Positions 50,512 to 59,668 of a DNA stretch of 64,000 nucleotides are shown here, piece after piece. Source of the DNA: AG-12 sp027339635. GTDB taxonomy: Bacteria; Chloroflexota; Dormibacteria; Aeolococcales; Bog-877. The translations under genes and the position numbers were made by a program. A model generated the notes under the pieces. That model was not told the DNA's origin. It did no database searches and worked only from the letters and a program-made list of their open reading frames with translations. The DNA is taken from contig DAHWNZ010000005.1 of NCBI GenBank assembly GCA_027339635.1, positions 16,377-80,376 of the forward strand, given 5' to 3'. Numbering within the stretch: position 1 is the stretch's first letter; each line of letters begins with the position of its first letter.

Positions 50512-51309
50512 GTGGAACACTCTGGCGCTGGTGCGCGGCTCCCAGCGCAGTATCGCGATGGGGCCAAGCTCAGCAGCCGTCAGAGGCTGCATGAGGCCTC
50601 CTCTACGGCCAAGACCACGTGGCACCACTTTGTATTCGATCTTCTGCCCATGGCCCCTGGACTAAGGATCCTCGAGGTCGGTTGCGGGCGGGGCGTGTTA
50701 TGGGTCGAGAACGGGAAGCGGGTCGACCCTTCGTGGGCTCTGACCCTGACCGACATGTCAGCCGGGATGGTGCAGGAGACCCGGCAGGCGACGCGGGTCG
50801 TCCCCTGTCCGGTTGTCTCCACGGTCGCCGATGTCGTGAGCCTGCCGTTCGCCGACTCCCAATTCGACGTTGTCGTTGCCAACCACATGCTCTACCACGT
50901 CGAAGAGCGTCGCGCCGCCCTTGCCGAGATTTTTCGGGTCTTGGCACCGGGGGGAATCATGTTGGCGGCAACCAATGGAAAGCGTCACCTGCACCAGATA
51001 CGAGAACTCGTAGGAGGTGGCGGGTATCAGTGGGCAGGAGACGGATTCGATCTCGACAACGGTCCAGGCCAGATACGGCCTTGGTTCCGTGACATCAGGG
51101 TGGTGCGGCACAGCAACCGGCTGCTTGTCAAAGACCCCGAGCTCTTGATCGACTACGTCACCTCCATGCCGGGACTGGACCTCCACGCTGAGTTTCTCGA
51201 GGAGCTTAGGCAGCGGATCGGCGCCGCCATACAGCAGCAAGGCTACTGGGAAGTGTCGCCTGACTCCGGCGTGATAGTGGCCGAGCGGAGGTCCGAGGTC
51301 GGCGGCTGA
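50512..51309 (+). CDS. Class I SAM-dependent methyltransferase
   Basis: About 265 residues from GTG 50512 (MEHSGAGARLP); the frame is open from 50479. SAM motif I ILEVGCGRGVLWVEN, motif II/acidic region TLTDMSAGM, and FDVVVANHMLYHV after it match Methyltransf_11/25 proteins. The LYHV-E-E-R region is commonly seen in natural-product and small-molecule methyltransferases. Substrate unknown. Converges on leuS with 11 bases between the stops. Confidence 0.82.
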   Translation: MEHSGAGARLPAQYRDGAKLSSRQRLHEASSTAKTTWHHFVFDLLPMAPGLRILEVGCGRGVLWVENGKRVDPSWALTLTDMSAGMVQETRQATRVVPCPVVSTVADVVSLPFADSQFDVVVANHMLYHVEERRAALAEIFRVLAPGGIMLAATNGKRHLHQIRELVGGGGYQWAGDGFDLDNGPGQIRPWFRDIRVVRHSNRLLVKDPELLIDYVTSMPGLDLHAEFLEELRQRIGAAIQQQGYWEVSPDSGVIVAERRSEVGG

Positions 51310-51320
51310 CGGCCGCGGCC

Positions 51321-53735
51321 TCAATCGCGAGGCAGGACCAGATTGACCTGGCGGTCGGGTACGACGAAGACCTTGCTCGGTGTCCTGCCCTCCAGCAAGT
51401 GCTGAATCCTGCCGGAGGCGAGGGCGCGGCTCTGCAGCTCCGAGGACGGGAGCCCCGGGGCAACCGACATTTGGTCGCGCTTCTTGCCGTTGATCGAGAT
51501 GACGACCACGACCTGGTCTTGAACCAGCATCTGGGGGTCGATCTCCGGCCATGGTTGCTGGTGGACGGAGTACGGGTTACCGAGCCTGGCCCAGATCTCC
51601 TCAGCCGCGTGGGGGCAGAAGGGAGCAAGCAGCAGGGCCAGTGTCTCCAGGGCCGCTCTGGGCAGGGGAGAGGGTGTCGCTTGCAGCTGCTTGACAAAGG
51701 TCATCATGGCCGCGATCGCGGTGTTGTACTTGAGCTCGGGGGTGTCCCTGGTGACATCGCGGATGCAGCGATGGCGCAGGCGGGCGAGGGCCACGGGCTC
51801 TTGGGAAGATCCCTCTTCCAGGAATCGCTCCAGCAGAGTGAAGATGTGGACCAGGAAGCGCTGGGGGCCGTTGACCCCGGTCTCGCGGAAGTCCCCCCCT
51901 TCCGCGAACGGTCCCATGGAGAGCAGATAGAGCCGGAACGCGTCGGCTCCATAGCGGTTCACGTAGTCATCGGGGACGACCACGTTGCCGCGCGATTTTG
52001 ACATCTTGGCCCCGTCCTTGATGATCATCCCGTGGGCCCTGAATCGCGTGAACGGCTCCTCGAAGTCGACGTACCCGAGATCGTGCAGGGCCATGGCGAT
52101 GAAACGCGCATAGAGCAGATGCAGCACCGCGTGCTCATTTCCGCCTATGTAGGTGGCGACCGGCAGCCAGCGGCGGGTCAGGTCGGCGTCGAAGGCGACA
52201 TCGTCCCGGTCTGCGGACGGATACCGGAGGTAGTACCAGGCGCTGTCCAGGAAGTTGTCCGAGACATCCGTCTCGCGCTTGGCTGGTCCGCCACATCTGG
52301 GACAGGTCGTGTTGTAGAACTCGGGGCTGCGCGCCAGCGGTGACTCGCCCGAGCCCAAGGGGCGGAAGTCGTCGATATGCGGGAGCACGACCGGAAGTTG
52401 GTCCTCGGGGACAGGCACCGCGCCGTCCCGGGGGCAGTGGATCGCCGGTATCGGCGGTCCCCAGTAGCGCTGGCGTGAGATTCCCCAATCCCTGAGCCGG
52501 TAGGTCACCTGGCGCTCCCCGAGGCCGCGCTCTGCCAGGGCCGCGATGACGACCTCCCGGGCTGGGTCGGGAGCGGTGAGGCCGCTGAACTCGTGACTGT
52601 TCACCAGGGTCCCAGCGCCGCTGTGGGCACCTCCGCCGGAGCTACCCGACACCACCTCCACCACCGGAAGCTGAAACGCCACGGCGAAGGCGTGGTCCCG
52701 AGCGTCGTGCGCGGGGACCGCCATGATCGCCCCCGTGCCGTAGCCGGACAGCACGTACTCCGCCGTGTAGAGGGGGATCCTGGCCCCGGTCAGGGGATGT
52801 TGGGCCCACCGCCCGAGGAAGATCCCCTTGGTGGAGTCCCCCTCCTGACGGGCTCCAGCGATCCTCCGCCTGGCAGCCTCAGCCAGGTACCTCGCAACCT
52901 CATCGCGGCAGCTCGGATGGGCGAGGTCGAGGGTTCGCGGGTGATCGGGCGCGAGCACCATGAACGTGGCGCCGTAAACCGTGTCGGGGCGGGTTGTGAA
53001 GACCCGCAGAGGCGCCTCTCCGTCGATCGGGAAGTCGATGTGGGCGCCCTCACTGCGACCTATCCAGTGCCGCTGCAGGAGCTTGGTGCTCTCGGACCAG
53101 TCCAGTTCATCGAGGTTGCCGAGGAGCTTCTCTGTGTAGGCGGAGATGCGCAGGAACCACTGCTCGAGCTCCCGCTCGACGACCTGGCTCCCGCACCGCT
53201 CGCAGGTGCCATCACCCATCACCTGCTCATCGGCCAGCACTGTGAGGTCGGTGGGGCACCACTTGACGTTGCGGCGGGCGCGATAGGCGAGGCCTCCTTC
53301 CCAGAGCTTGAGGAAGAGCCATTGGGTCCATCGGTAATACCGGGGGTCGGTGGTCGCCAGGGTCTTGCTCCAGGCGAACTGATTGCCCAAGCGTTCCAAC
53401 TGCTGGCGGAAGTTGGCCACATTGGAGGCGATCAGGTCGGCCGGATGGCGGTTCACCTTGAGGGCGAAGTTCTCGCTGTGGATCCCGAAGGCATCAAAGC
53501 CCATCGGCTCGAACACCGAGTAGCCCTGCATGCGCTGGAAGCGTCCATGCACGTCGGCGCCCGCGAACGCATACATGTTTCCCACGTGCAGTCCCTCCGC
53601 GGACGGGTATGGAAACATCATCAAGTTGTAGTAGGGCCGCGGCGCCTCCCAGAGATCGGGTTCGTTGAGGCCCGTCTCCTGCCAGCGCTGTTGCCACTTC
53701 GCCTCGATGGCGCGGTGATCGTAGTCCAGAGGCAT
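51321..53735 (-). CDS. leuS: Leucyl-tRNA synthetase
   Basis: 804 residues. Class I signature HIGH appears as YPSAEGLHVGN near residue 45 and KMSKS as AKMSKSRGNVV near residue 570. The zinc-like insertions and the CP1 editing domain (LRVFTTRPDTVYGATFM) are present. It charges tRNA-Leu. Start ATG 53735. It stands alone on this strand with the membrane-anchored OB-like protein gene upstream on the opposite strand. Confidence 0.96.
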   Translation of the reverse strand: MPLDYDHRAIEAKWQQRWQETGLNEPDLWEAPRPYYNLMMFPYPSAEGLHVGNMYAFAGADVHGRFQRMQGYSVFEPMGFDAFGIHSENFALKVNRHPADLIASNVANFRQQLERLGNQFAWSKTLATTDPRYYRWTQWLFLKLWEGGLAYRARRNVKWCPTDLTVLADEQVMGDGTCERCGSQVVERELEQWFLRISAYTEKLLGNLDELDWSESTKLLQRHWIGRSEGAHIDFPIDGEAPLRVFTTRPDTVYGATFMVLAPDHPRTLDLAHPSCRDEVARYLAEAARRRIAGARQEGDSTKGIFLGRWAQHPLTGARIPLYTAEYVLSGYGTGAIMAVPAHDARDHAFAVAFQLPVVEVVSGSSGGGAHSGAGTLVNSHEFSGLTAPDPAREVVIAALAERGLGERQVTYRLRDWGISRQRYWGPPIPAIHCPRDGAVPVPEDQLPVVLPHIDDFRPLGSGESPLARSPEFYNTTCPRCGGPAKRETDVSDNFLDSAWYYLRYPSADRDDVAFDADLTRRWLPVATYIGGNEHAVLHLLYARFIAMALHDLGYVDFEEPFTRFRAHGMIIKDGAKMSKSRGNVVVPDDYVNRYGADAFRLYLLSMGPFAEGGDFRETGVNGPQRFLVHIFTLLERFLEEGSSQEPVALARLRHRCIRDVTRDTPELKYNTAIAAMMTFVKQLQATPSPLPRAALETLALLLAPFCPHAAEEIWARLGNPYSVHQQPWPEIDPQMLVQDQVVVVISINGKKRDQMSVAPGLPSSELQSRALASGRIQHLLEGRTPSKVFVVPDRQVNLVLPRD

Positions 53736-53869
53736 GGGTGGTTCCTGATGATACCGATTGGCTGCTGCCGGGAACCCGTCGTCTATACTCCGGGACTCCG
53801 GGATGATGGCGGAGTCGGGGTCCGGGACGCTCCATGGCGTGGGACCATCCCGACAGAGGAGGAGGAAGG

Positions 53870-54517
53870 TTGGCGGAAGCCCAGGCTCCCGAGGATCGGC
53901 TCTCGGTCCGCAAGCCGCGCACCAGGGCTGGTGTCGCTCGCCGTCGGCCGGGGCGCCGCGTCAAACGCCACCTTGGCTTGGGCGGATTCCTACTCTTCGC
54001 GATCGTGGCCCTCGGCGTCTTGGCCGGTGGACTCTTGGCCGCCTCTCAGACCATCTTCGCCAGCAACGGATCAAACGGAGGGAGTGCCCGCCACGGGGCC
54101 ATAGCCCCCTCCACGAGCCCTTCCTCTTCCAGCCTGGTCGGCACCCCCTTGGACGGCACTATCCTGGCCGTGTCTCTGGCGGAGAATACGGTCGCCATCC
54201 AGCCGGTGAACGGGGCCGCGATCCAGGCCACGGTCACGTCCACGTCGAAGCTCACCAAAGACGGCGCCACGGTCGGCCTTGCCAGCCTCATACCTGGCGA
54301 GGACTGCATCGTGACCTTGTCTGAGGGACCGGGTGGCACCCTCCTGGTTGAGCAGCTCCAGGACATCGTCTCGATTCCAACCAACACCCCAAGCCCAACT
54401 TATTTCCCGACCCCGACATTCTTCCCGAAGCCCACCCCGGTGGTACATCCCTCGCCCGGACCGCCAACGCCAGCCAATCCAGGCACGCCAGTTCCTGGCG
54501 GTCCCTCCCAGCCCTGA
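53870..54517 (+). CDS. Membrane-anchored protein with OB-like domain
   Basis: 215 residues from TTG 53870, chosen for the strong GAGGAGGA site upstream. A basic N-terminus (RKPRTRAGVARRRPGRRVKR), one transmembrane helix (about 35-58, FLLFAIVALGVLAGGLLAA), a Ser-rich linker, then a short beta-rich domain with DGTILAVSLAENTVAIQPVN and GEDCIVTLSEG like DUF5666-type OB folds, and a Thr/Pro-rich tail. Probably type II membrane topology with the domain outside. Function unknown. Confidence 0.65.
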   Translation: MAEAQAPEDRLSVRKPRTRAGVARRRPGRRVKRHLGLGGFLLFAIVALGVLAGGLLAASQTIFASNGSNGGSARHGAIAPSTSPSSSSLVGTPLDGTILAVSLAENTVAIQPVNGAAIQATVTSTSKLTKDGATVGLASLIPGEDCIVTLSEGPGGTLLVEQLQDIVSIPTNTPSPTYFPTPTFFPKPTPVVHPSPGPPTPANPGTPVPGGPSQP

Positions 54518-54550
54518 AGAGGCGCTAGCGAGGGCGCCGCAGGACCGTCT

Positions 54551-55240
54551 TCAGGGGGCCGCCAGCGGCACCGGTATCTCTATGCCGCGCCGCCTGAGGA
54601 TCGCGAACGGAGCCACGTCGGCGGCCGCCAGGACTGCCTCCGGATCCAGGCCACTGCCCTCCAGCAGCTGCCTGGCCCGCTCCAGTGTGAGGAGCGCCTC
54701 CGGGCGATGGGCATCGGAGTCGAGCACCAACTTGGCCCCGACGCGCACCGCCATCCTCGCCACGTGGCCATTGGTCAACCCGTGCAGTCCGGCTGCGCTG
54801 ATCTCCAGGTGGATGCCGCGGTCGCGGGCCTCCTCGGCGGCCTGTTCTGAGATCAGGCCGGGATGGCCCAGGATGTCCACGTCGGGACAGCGGGCCGCCG
54901 CCAGATTCAGGCCCGGCTGGGGGAAGTCGCCGATCGTCTCACCGTGGACCACCACCAGCCTCGCACCCAGGGACCGAGCGCGCGCCGCCACCCGTGCCAC
55001 CCTCTCCGGTGCGACTCTGGTCACCTCGACGGCCGGGACGGTCGCCAGCTGCAGCTCCTGGTTGACCCGGCGGCACGCCGCCACGATCTCGGGCACCCGG
55101 CGATCCACCGTTGACTCGTCCACATGATCGCTGCAGACGTAGGCGGCGTACCCGTTCTGCTGGCAGCGGCGCGCCATCTCCAGGGGTGCGGCATGCCCGT
55201 CGGAGATGGTGGTGTGGGTGTGAAAATCGAACAGGGGCAT
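54551..55240 (-). CDS. PHP-domain phosphoesterase
   Basis: 229 residues. The PHP metal motifs are clear: DFHTHTTISDG at the N-terminus, the H in CSDHVDE, H in VVVHGETIG, and the H/D pair in ILGHPGL and LDSDAHRP. It resembles histidinol-phosphatase-type PHP enzymes, but no his genes are nearby, so the substrate is open. Start GTG or ATG at 55240. It lies 61 bases after the Ppx/GppA gene on the same strand. Confidence 0.87.
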   Translation of the reverse strand: MPLFDFHTHTTISDGHAAPLEMARRCQQNGYAAYVCSDHVDESTVDRRVPEIVAACRRVNQELQLATVPAVEVTRVAPERVARVAARARSLGARLVVVHGETIGDFPQPGLNLAAARCPDVDILGHPGLISEQAAEEARDRGIHLEISAAGLHGLTNGHVARMAVRVGAKLVLDSDAHRPEALLTLERARQLLEGSGLDPEAVLAAADVAPFAILRRRGIEIPVPLAAP

Positions 55241-55301
55241 AGACCCAGCTTAGAGGAACAGCAGACTGGGGCACGGATTTGGGCGCCGCTTTACTCGGGG
55301 G

Positions 55302-56243
55302 TCAGGACCTGGCCCGGGCCGCAGCCAGAGCCAGGGCGACGCCGTCTCGCAGCCCCCGCTCGGTCACAGTCAGACCGTCGGCTTGGTAACGATCGAGAAG
55401 GCCAACCAGGATCACAAGCCCGCCGGCCATCAACCTGGCGCGCCTTGGGGTGAGTCCGGTTGCCGCTGCGAGCACTCCGCTGGAGCGGCTCATGGTCAGT
55501 TCCAGAGCCTTCTCGAGATCGCTGCGGTCGACATGCGTCCAAGCCTCGCCAGCCTCTTCCCGAAGGGACAGTCGTGCCGATTCGACGGCTGGGCGTCGTG
55601 CCCCCAGGAGCACGGGTACGTTCGACGCCGTTCCTCCCGTGGCCATCAGGGTCCCGGGAGGCTGGGAGCGGGGCACCGCTTCGAGGATCATGGAGACGCG
55701 GGCCGCGGCGTGCACCTGCTGCTGCGTCGTGGGCGGATCGGAAGCCTTGATCAGATTGAGAAGCTGGTCGGATCCGAGCTTGAGGCTCGTGCCATTCCGG
55801 GGCCGGGTACCCTTCCCCTGCACCACTTCCGTACTTCCCCCCCCGACGTCCGCCACGGTGGCCGGCTCGCCCGCCGGGACCCGGAACGCGGTCGCCCCCA
55901 AATAGCTGAGACGGGCCTCCGCCTCGCCGGTCAGGATCCTCAGGGTCTCCGAGGTTGCTGCCTTGACGGATGCCACCAACTGGTCAGCGTCGGGGGCGTT
56001 GCGCACCGCCTCGGTGCCCACCAGGCCGACATCCTCTGCCCCGCTGCCCCTGGCGAGATCCAGCATCCGGGCCACGGTGTCGGTGACGGTCGCTATCAGC
56101 GGAGCCCCAATTCTGCCGTGGCTTGTCACCTCCCGGCCGAGGTTGAGCATCTCGACCGCGTGCAGGCGTTCGACCAACCCCTCATCAGCGAGGGTGGCGA
56201 CCAGAAGGTGAACCGTGTTTGAGCCCACGTCCACCGCCGCCAA
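55302..56243 (-). CDS. Ppx/GppA-family exopolyphosphatase
   Basis: 313 residues of the ASKHA fold: VDVGSNTVHLLVA (phosphate loop) near the N-terminus, VGTEAVRNAPD, and the conserved VADVGGGSTEVV phosphate-2 motif at about 128-139, then MATGGTASNVPVLL. It hydrolyses polyphosphate or pppGpp. The length is that of the short Ppx form found in Actinobacteria. The Rieske-like gene ends 8 bases upstream, so the two are probably co-transcribed. Confidence 0.87.
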   Translation of the reverse strand: MAAVDVGSNTVHLLVATLADEGLVERLHAVEMLNLGREVTSHGRIGAPLIATVTDTVARMLDLARGSGAEDVGLVGTEAVRNAPDADQLVASVKAATSETLRILTGEAEARLSYLGATAFRVPAGEPATVADVGGGSTEVVQGKGTRPRNGTSLKLGSDQLLNLIKASDPPTTQQQVHAAARVSMILEAVPRSQPPGTLMATGGTASNVPVLLGARRPAVESARLSLREEAGEAWTHVDRSDLEKALELTMSRSSGVLAAATGLTPRRARLMAGGLVILVGLLDRYQADGLTVTERGLRDGVALALAAARARS

Positions 56244-56251
56244 GCGTTGAC

Positions 56252-56656
56252 TCAGAGCTCTTCGTCCTCGTCTTCGGTGGGCTCCAACCGGACCATCACG
56301 TTGCCGCCCAGGACGCGCACGTCGAAGTGGCGGACGAATATGGCATCCGAGATGGGGGAGATACCCGTCCTGACGTCATAGGTCTCACCGTCAAGCGGGC
56401 AGGTGACCACGTGCCCGCGCAACCGCCCCTCGCCGATGGAGCCACCGCTCGCACAAGCGTTCTCCAGTGCGTGATACACCCCGTCGGTGTTGAACACGGC
56501 AATCTCCACCCCATCAGCATCGACCACCCTGCCAGTCCCGGCGGGGATGTCAGCTGCCTTGCAAACCGCTACGAAGTTGGCCAACGGGGCGATTATGCCG
56601 AATCGGAGCGTCCCCGCACCCAAAAGACGTGACGTCCTGGGTATCCGGCCCTCCAC
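56252..56656 (-). CDS. Rieske-fold (NirD-like) protein lacking both His ligands
   Basis: Up to 134 residues; TTG 56584 is an alternative start that begins at the conserved part (NFVAVCKAADIPAG). The fold and spacing match NirD/Rieske ferredoxins, but the cluster motifs are altered: the first is ENACASGGSIGEG (C-A-S instead of C-x-H), the second TCPLDGETYDV (C-P-L-D instead of C-x2-H). The two Cys are kept and both His are gone. A normal 2Cys-2His Rieske cluster cannot form. A structural or regulatory role, or an unusual cluster, is inferred. Confidence 0.65.
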   Translation of the reverse strand: MEGRIPRTSRLLGAGTLRFGIIAPLANFVAVCKAADIPAGTGRVVDADGVEIAVFNTDGVYHALENACASGGSIGEGRLRGHVVTCPLDGETYDVRTGISPISDAIFVRHFDVRVLGGNVMVRLEPTEDEDEEL

Positions 56657-56806
56657 TGGACAGAGGTGGGGGACCGCCCGGGGGGGCGGCCGGGTGGCTG
56701 AGCGGGGCCCGTCAGGCGTGGCCGATCTCGCCGCAGGGCGATCACGGCTGAGACGCAGGACAGCTCGGCGTCACAGCGATGGCATCTCACGTGCGATCAT
56801 GGCCCC

Positions 56807-57034
56807 GTGGACGACCTTGAACTGACGGCCAGAGTGCGCGGGCTGGTGGAGGCTGGCCCCGGGTCCGACAGCCTCCTCGTCACCCGGCCATCCCCTGATG
56901 AGGTGGTGGTGCAGGCCCATCCGACCTCCAACTACGTGGCTGTGCTCACCCCCGCTCTGCGGCAGCAGGTGGACGCCGCCTTGCGCGAATGGATACCCGG
57001 GTTGAAGCGGGTGACGTTTGATCCCCACCACTGA
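56807..57034 (+). CDS. Small hypothetical protein (75 aa)
   Basis: From GTG 56807. The protein (for example RPSPDEVVVQAHPTSNYVAV) has the composition of a small alpha/beta fold and no membrane segment. I know no family. It overlaps the start of the HTH gene by 17 bases (57018-57034), so both probably come from one message. Confidence 0.55.
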   Translation: MDDLELTARVRGLVEAGPGSDSLLVTRPSPDEVVVQAHPTSNYVAVLTPALRQQVDAALREWIPGLKRVTFDPHH

Positions 57035-57320
57035 CCCGGGGTCCAGCCCAGAGCCGACCGGGAGTACGGACCAACCCTCGGCGGGCCTCCATCCGGCGAG
57101 CGGAGAGCTACTCGGCCCGGTGGAGGTGGCGGGGCTGCTGGGCGTGAAGCCGCAGCTGATCATCAACTGGATCCGAGAAGGACGAGCACACCCGTCCGCG
57201 GTGGACGCCGTGGGCCGCAACCGCTTCACCAGAGAGGATGTCGATTCCCTGCGCAGCACCCTGGGACGCCGGAGGACCGGGGCAGCCGGACCCGAAGCAG
57301 GGTCCGAGCGGGGCGGGTGA
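57018..57320 (+). CDS. Small MerR/excisionase-like HTH protein
   Basis: 100 residues. After a Pro/Ser-rich start the core GPVEVAGLLGVKPQLIINWI followed by GRAHPSAVDAVGRNRFTRED is an excisionase/MerR-type helix-turn-helix (AlpA-like). The overlap with the preceding 75-aa gene suggests co-translation. It ends 31 bases before pepA. Target unknown. Confidence 0.65.
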   Translation: MIPTTDPGSSPEPTGSTDQPSAGLHPASGELLGPVEVAGLLGVKPQLIINWIREGRAHPSAVDAVGRNRFTREDVDSLRSTLGRRRTGAAGPEAGSERGG

Positions 57321-57351
57321 CGACCGCAAGCCATTTCAGGAGGTTTCTTCC

Positions 57352-58869
57352 ATGCAAGCCAAGGCGACTGACTCCGCTGTCACCAAGATCAAGGTTGATG
57401 CCCTGGTGGTCCCCTATTTGGAGGGGGAGCCGCTGGGGCCAGGCGCTTCCGCCCTCGACGCTGAACTTGGCGGCGTCTTCGCCAACATGCTGGAGTCGGA
57501 GGAGGTAACCGGTCACTTCCCGGAGCGGAAATCGGTTGCCACCCTCGGCCGGATCGCAACGCCCAGGGTGGTGTTCCTAAGCCTTGGCCGGGCCGATCGA
57601 CTGGACGGATATCGGTTGCGCAATGCTCTGCAGTTTGCGGCCCGGGAGCTGCGTCCGGCGTGTCGCTCGGTGGGAGTGGTTGTCGACCCGATGGTTCGGG
57701 ACGCGCTGGCCATCCCCGTAACCGGGCAGGCTCCGCAATCGCCGGCCCGGGCCATCGCCGAAGGGATAACCCTCGGCAACTACCATGCCGGCGAATTCAA
57801 GCAAGCCGAGTCCGCAGGGCAAATTGAAGACCTGGAGGTGATCGGCTTGGGATCTGGCTCCGACCTGGCTGCGGCCCTGGCGGCAGGAGTCAGACTGGCC
57901 GAGGCCACCAACGCCACTCGCGTCCTGCAGTGGCGCCCCAGCAACCTCTTGACTCCGTCCGACTTTGTCCAGGAGGCGGACCGGTTGGCCAAGTCCTGCG
58001 GACTCGCCATGAAGGTCGTCGAGCGAAGCGAGATGGAGAAGCTGGGCATGGGCGCGTTGCTCGCGGTGGCTCGGGGGTCGCACCAGCCACCAAAGCTGCT
58101 GCTGCTCCGCTACAAGCCCCGCTCCTCGGATCGCTCCGGCCGGGTGCTGGCGCTGGTCGGCAAGGGCATCACCTTCGACACCGGGGGTATCTCTCTCAAG
58201 CCCAATGCTGGGATGGTGACGATGAAGTCCGACATGAGTGGCGCCGCCGCCGTGGTTCAGGCTCTCTCAGTGATCGCTCGCACCGAGCCGCGCATCGAGG
58301 TGATCGCGGTCGCTCCGCTCACCGAGAACATGCCAGGCGGTGGAGCGACCAAGCCGGGGGACGTGGTCACCGCTATGAACGGCAAGTCGATTGAGATCAA
58401 CAACACCGACGCAGAAGGCCGCCTGGTGCTGGCGGACGCCCTCTGCTATGCGATCAGCCAAGGGGCCACCCACCTCGTGGACGTGGCCACCCTGACCGGC
58501 GCCGTCTCGATAGCCCTCGGCCATCCCGTCACCGCGGCCATGGGCAACAGCCCCGAGCTCATCGAAGCGCTCAGGGCGTCCGCCGTGGAGGCGGGGGAGA
58601 GGGTTTGGGAGCTTCCCCTCCTGCCTGAGCACGATGTGGCTCTGACCTGCGACATCGCGGATATCCGTAACACCTCGGGTACAACCGCCGCGGGCACGAT
58701 CAATGGGGCGATCTTCATTCGCGAGTTCGTGGCGGGCAAGCCCTGGGTGCATCTCGACATCGCGGCCTCGTCCTACCACGCGGAGCCGCTCCTGGCGCAG
58801 CTTGTGCCCAAGGGACCGACCGGGGTCATGACCAGAACCCTGGCTCACCTGCCTTTTCACCTGGGCTAG
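57352..58869 (+). CDS. pepA: Leucyl aminopeptidase (M17, PepA)
   Basis: 505 residues from ATG 57352, preceded by CAGGAGG. The M17 signature NTDAEGRLVLADAL and the metal/active-site block GKGITFDTGGISLKPN are intact, as are MKSDMSGAAAVV and the catalytic stretch TLTGAVSIALG. A cytosolic two-metal peptidase. It starts 31 bases after the small HTH gene. The 3' end overlaps the convergent MBL gene by 4 bases. Confidence 0.95.
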   Translation: MQAKATDSAVTKIKVDALVVPYLEGEPLGPGASALDAELGGVFANMLESEEVTGHFPERKSVATLGRIATPRVVFLSLGRADRLDGYRLRNALQFAARELRPACRSVGVVVDPMVRDALAIPVTGQAPQSPARAIAEGITLGNYHAGEFKQAESAGQIEDLEVIGLGSGSDLAAALAAGVRLAEATNATRVLQWRPSNLLTPSDFVQEADRLAKSCGLAMKVVERSEMEKLGMGALLAVARGSHQPPKLLLLRYKPRSSDRSGRVLALVGKGITFDTGGISLKPNAGMVTMKSDMSGAAAVVQALSVIARTEPRIEVIAVAPLTENMPGGGATKPGDVVTAMNGKSIEINNTDAEGRLVLADALCYAISQGATHLVDVATLTGAVSIALGHPVTAAMGNSPELIEALRASAVEAGERVWELPLLPEHDVALTCDIADIRNTSGTTAAGTINGAIFIREFVAGKPWVHLDIAASSYHAEPLLAQLVPKGPTGVMTRTLAHLPFHLG

Positions 58870-59666
58870 GCAAGGACCTCGAAGGGGGAGTCGTCCGCCC
58901 GGGTCGAGCGGCGGACCCTCCCCGAGGCCTCAAGCCGTAGCAGGTGGGCCAGCACGGTTTTCTCCGCCGCCTCCCACACGGCCTGTGGATAGGTGGCGTA
59001 CAGCGCCGTGACGATGTCGCGGGGCCGGGCCGGGCCCGCTTTGAGCAGCTCGAATATCTGCTGCTCTCTGGCGAGGCGGTGGCTCAGGAGTTCTGCCAGG
59101 GCCCGATCCGGATCCTCGATTGGCTCACCGTGGCCCGGGAGTATCCGGTGGGGCGCGCTGTCGATCACCAGTTGGAGCGAGGCCAGATACTGGTCCATGT
59201 TGCCGTCCGGCGGCCAGATCACGCTGGTCGTCCCTGAGAGCACGTGGTCGCCGCTGAAAAGCAGGCGCCTCGGCTCCTCAAACAGGCACACGTGGTCGGC
59301 CGCATGACCCGGGGTGTGCAGCACCAGAAGCTCGGCACCACCGGCCAGGATTCGGTCGTGGTGGTGCAACCCGAGGTCGCCCGGGGCGCTCACTTCGGTG
59401 TGAAACAGGGCCAGTGGTGCTCCGGTCAGTGCGCTCAGCTGCCTGGCCCCTTCGGCGTGGTCCTGGTGGTGATGGGTCACCACGATCATCGCGACCGGCC
59501 CGATGGCACTCGCGGCGGCCATGACCGCGTCCAGGTGGCTAGGTGTGGCCGGTCCGGGGTCGATAACGACCGCCTCCCCAAGTCCATAGAGCCAGGTATT
59601 GGTGCCCGGGCCGGTGAGAGGCCCGGGATTCCGGGCTCGGACCAACTCCACTCGGGCGGCTCCCAT
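58866..59666 (-). CDS. Metallo-beta-lactamase-fold hydrolase (LACTB2-like)
   Basis: 266 residues from ATG 59666; an upstream in-frame extension is low-complexity. Metal motif THHHQDHAEG, further His in LHTPGHAADHVC, Asp in LFSGDHVL and final His in LPGHGEPI. The C-terminal winged-helix-like extension (about 215-265) matches the LACTB2/beta-lactamase-associated winged-helix domain, often found in RNA-processing or glyoxalase-like enzymes. Substrate unknown. The Nudix gene stop lies two bases upstream. Confidence 0.87.
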   Translation of the reverse strand: MGAARVELVRARNPGPLTGPGTNTWLYGLGEAVVIDPGPATPSHLDAVMAAASAIGPVAMIVVTHHHQDHAEGARQLSALTGAPLALFHTEVSAPGDLGLHHHDRILAGGAELLVLHTPGHAADHVCLFEEPRRLLFSGDHVLSGTTSVIWPPDGNMDQYLASLQLVIDSAPHRILPGHGEPIEDPDRALAELLSHRLAREQQIFELLKAGPARPRDIVTALYATYPQAVWEAAEKTVLAHLLRLEASGRVRRSTRADDSPFEVLA

Positions 59667-59668
59667 GG

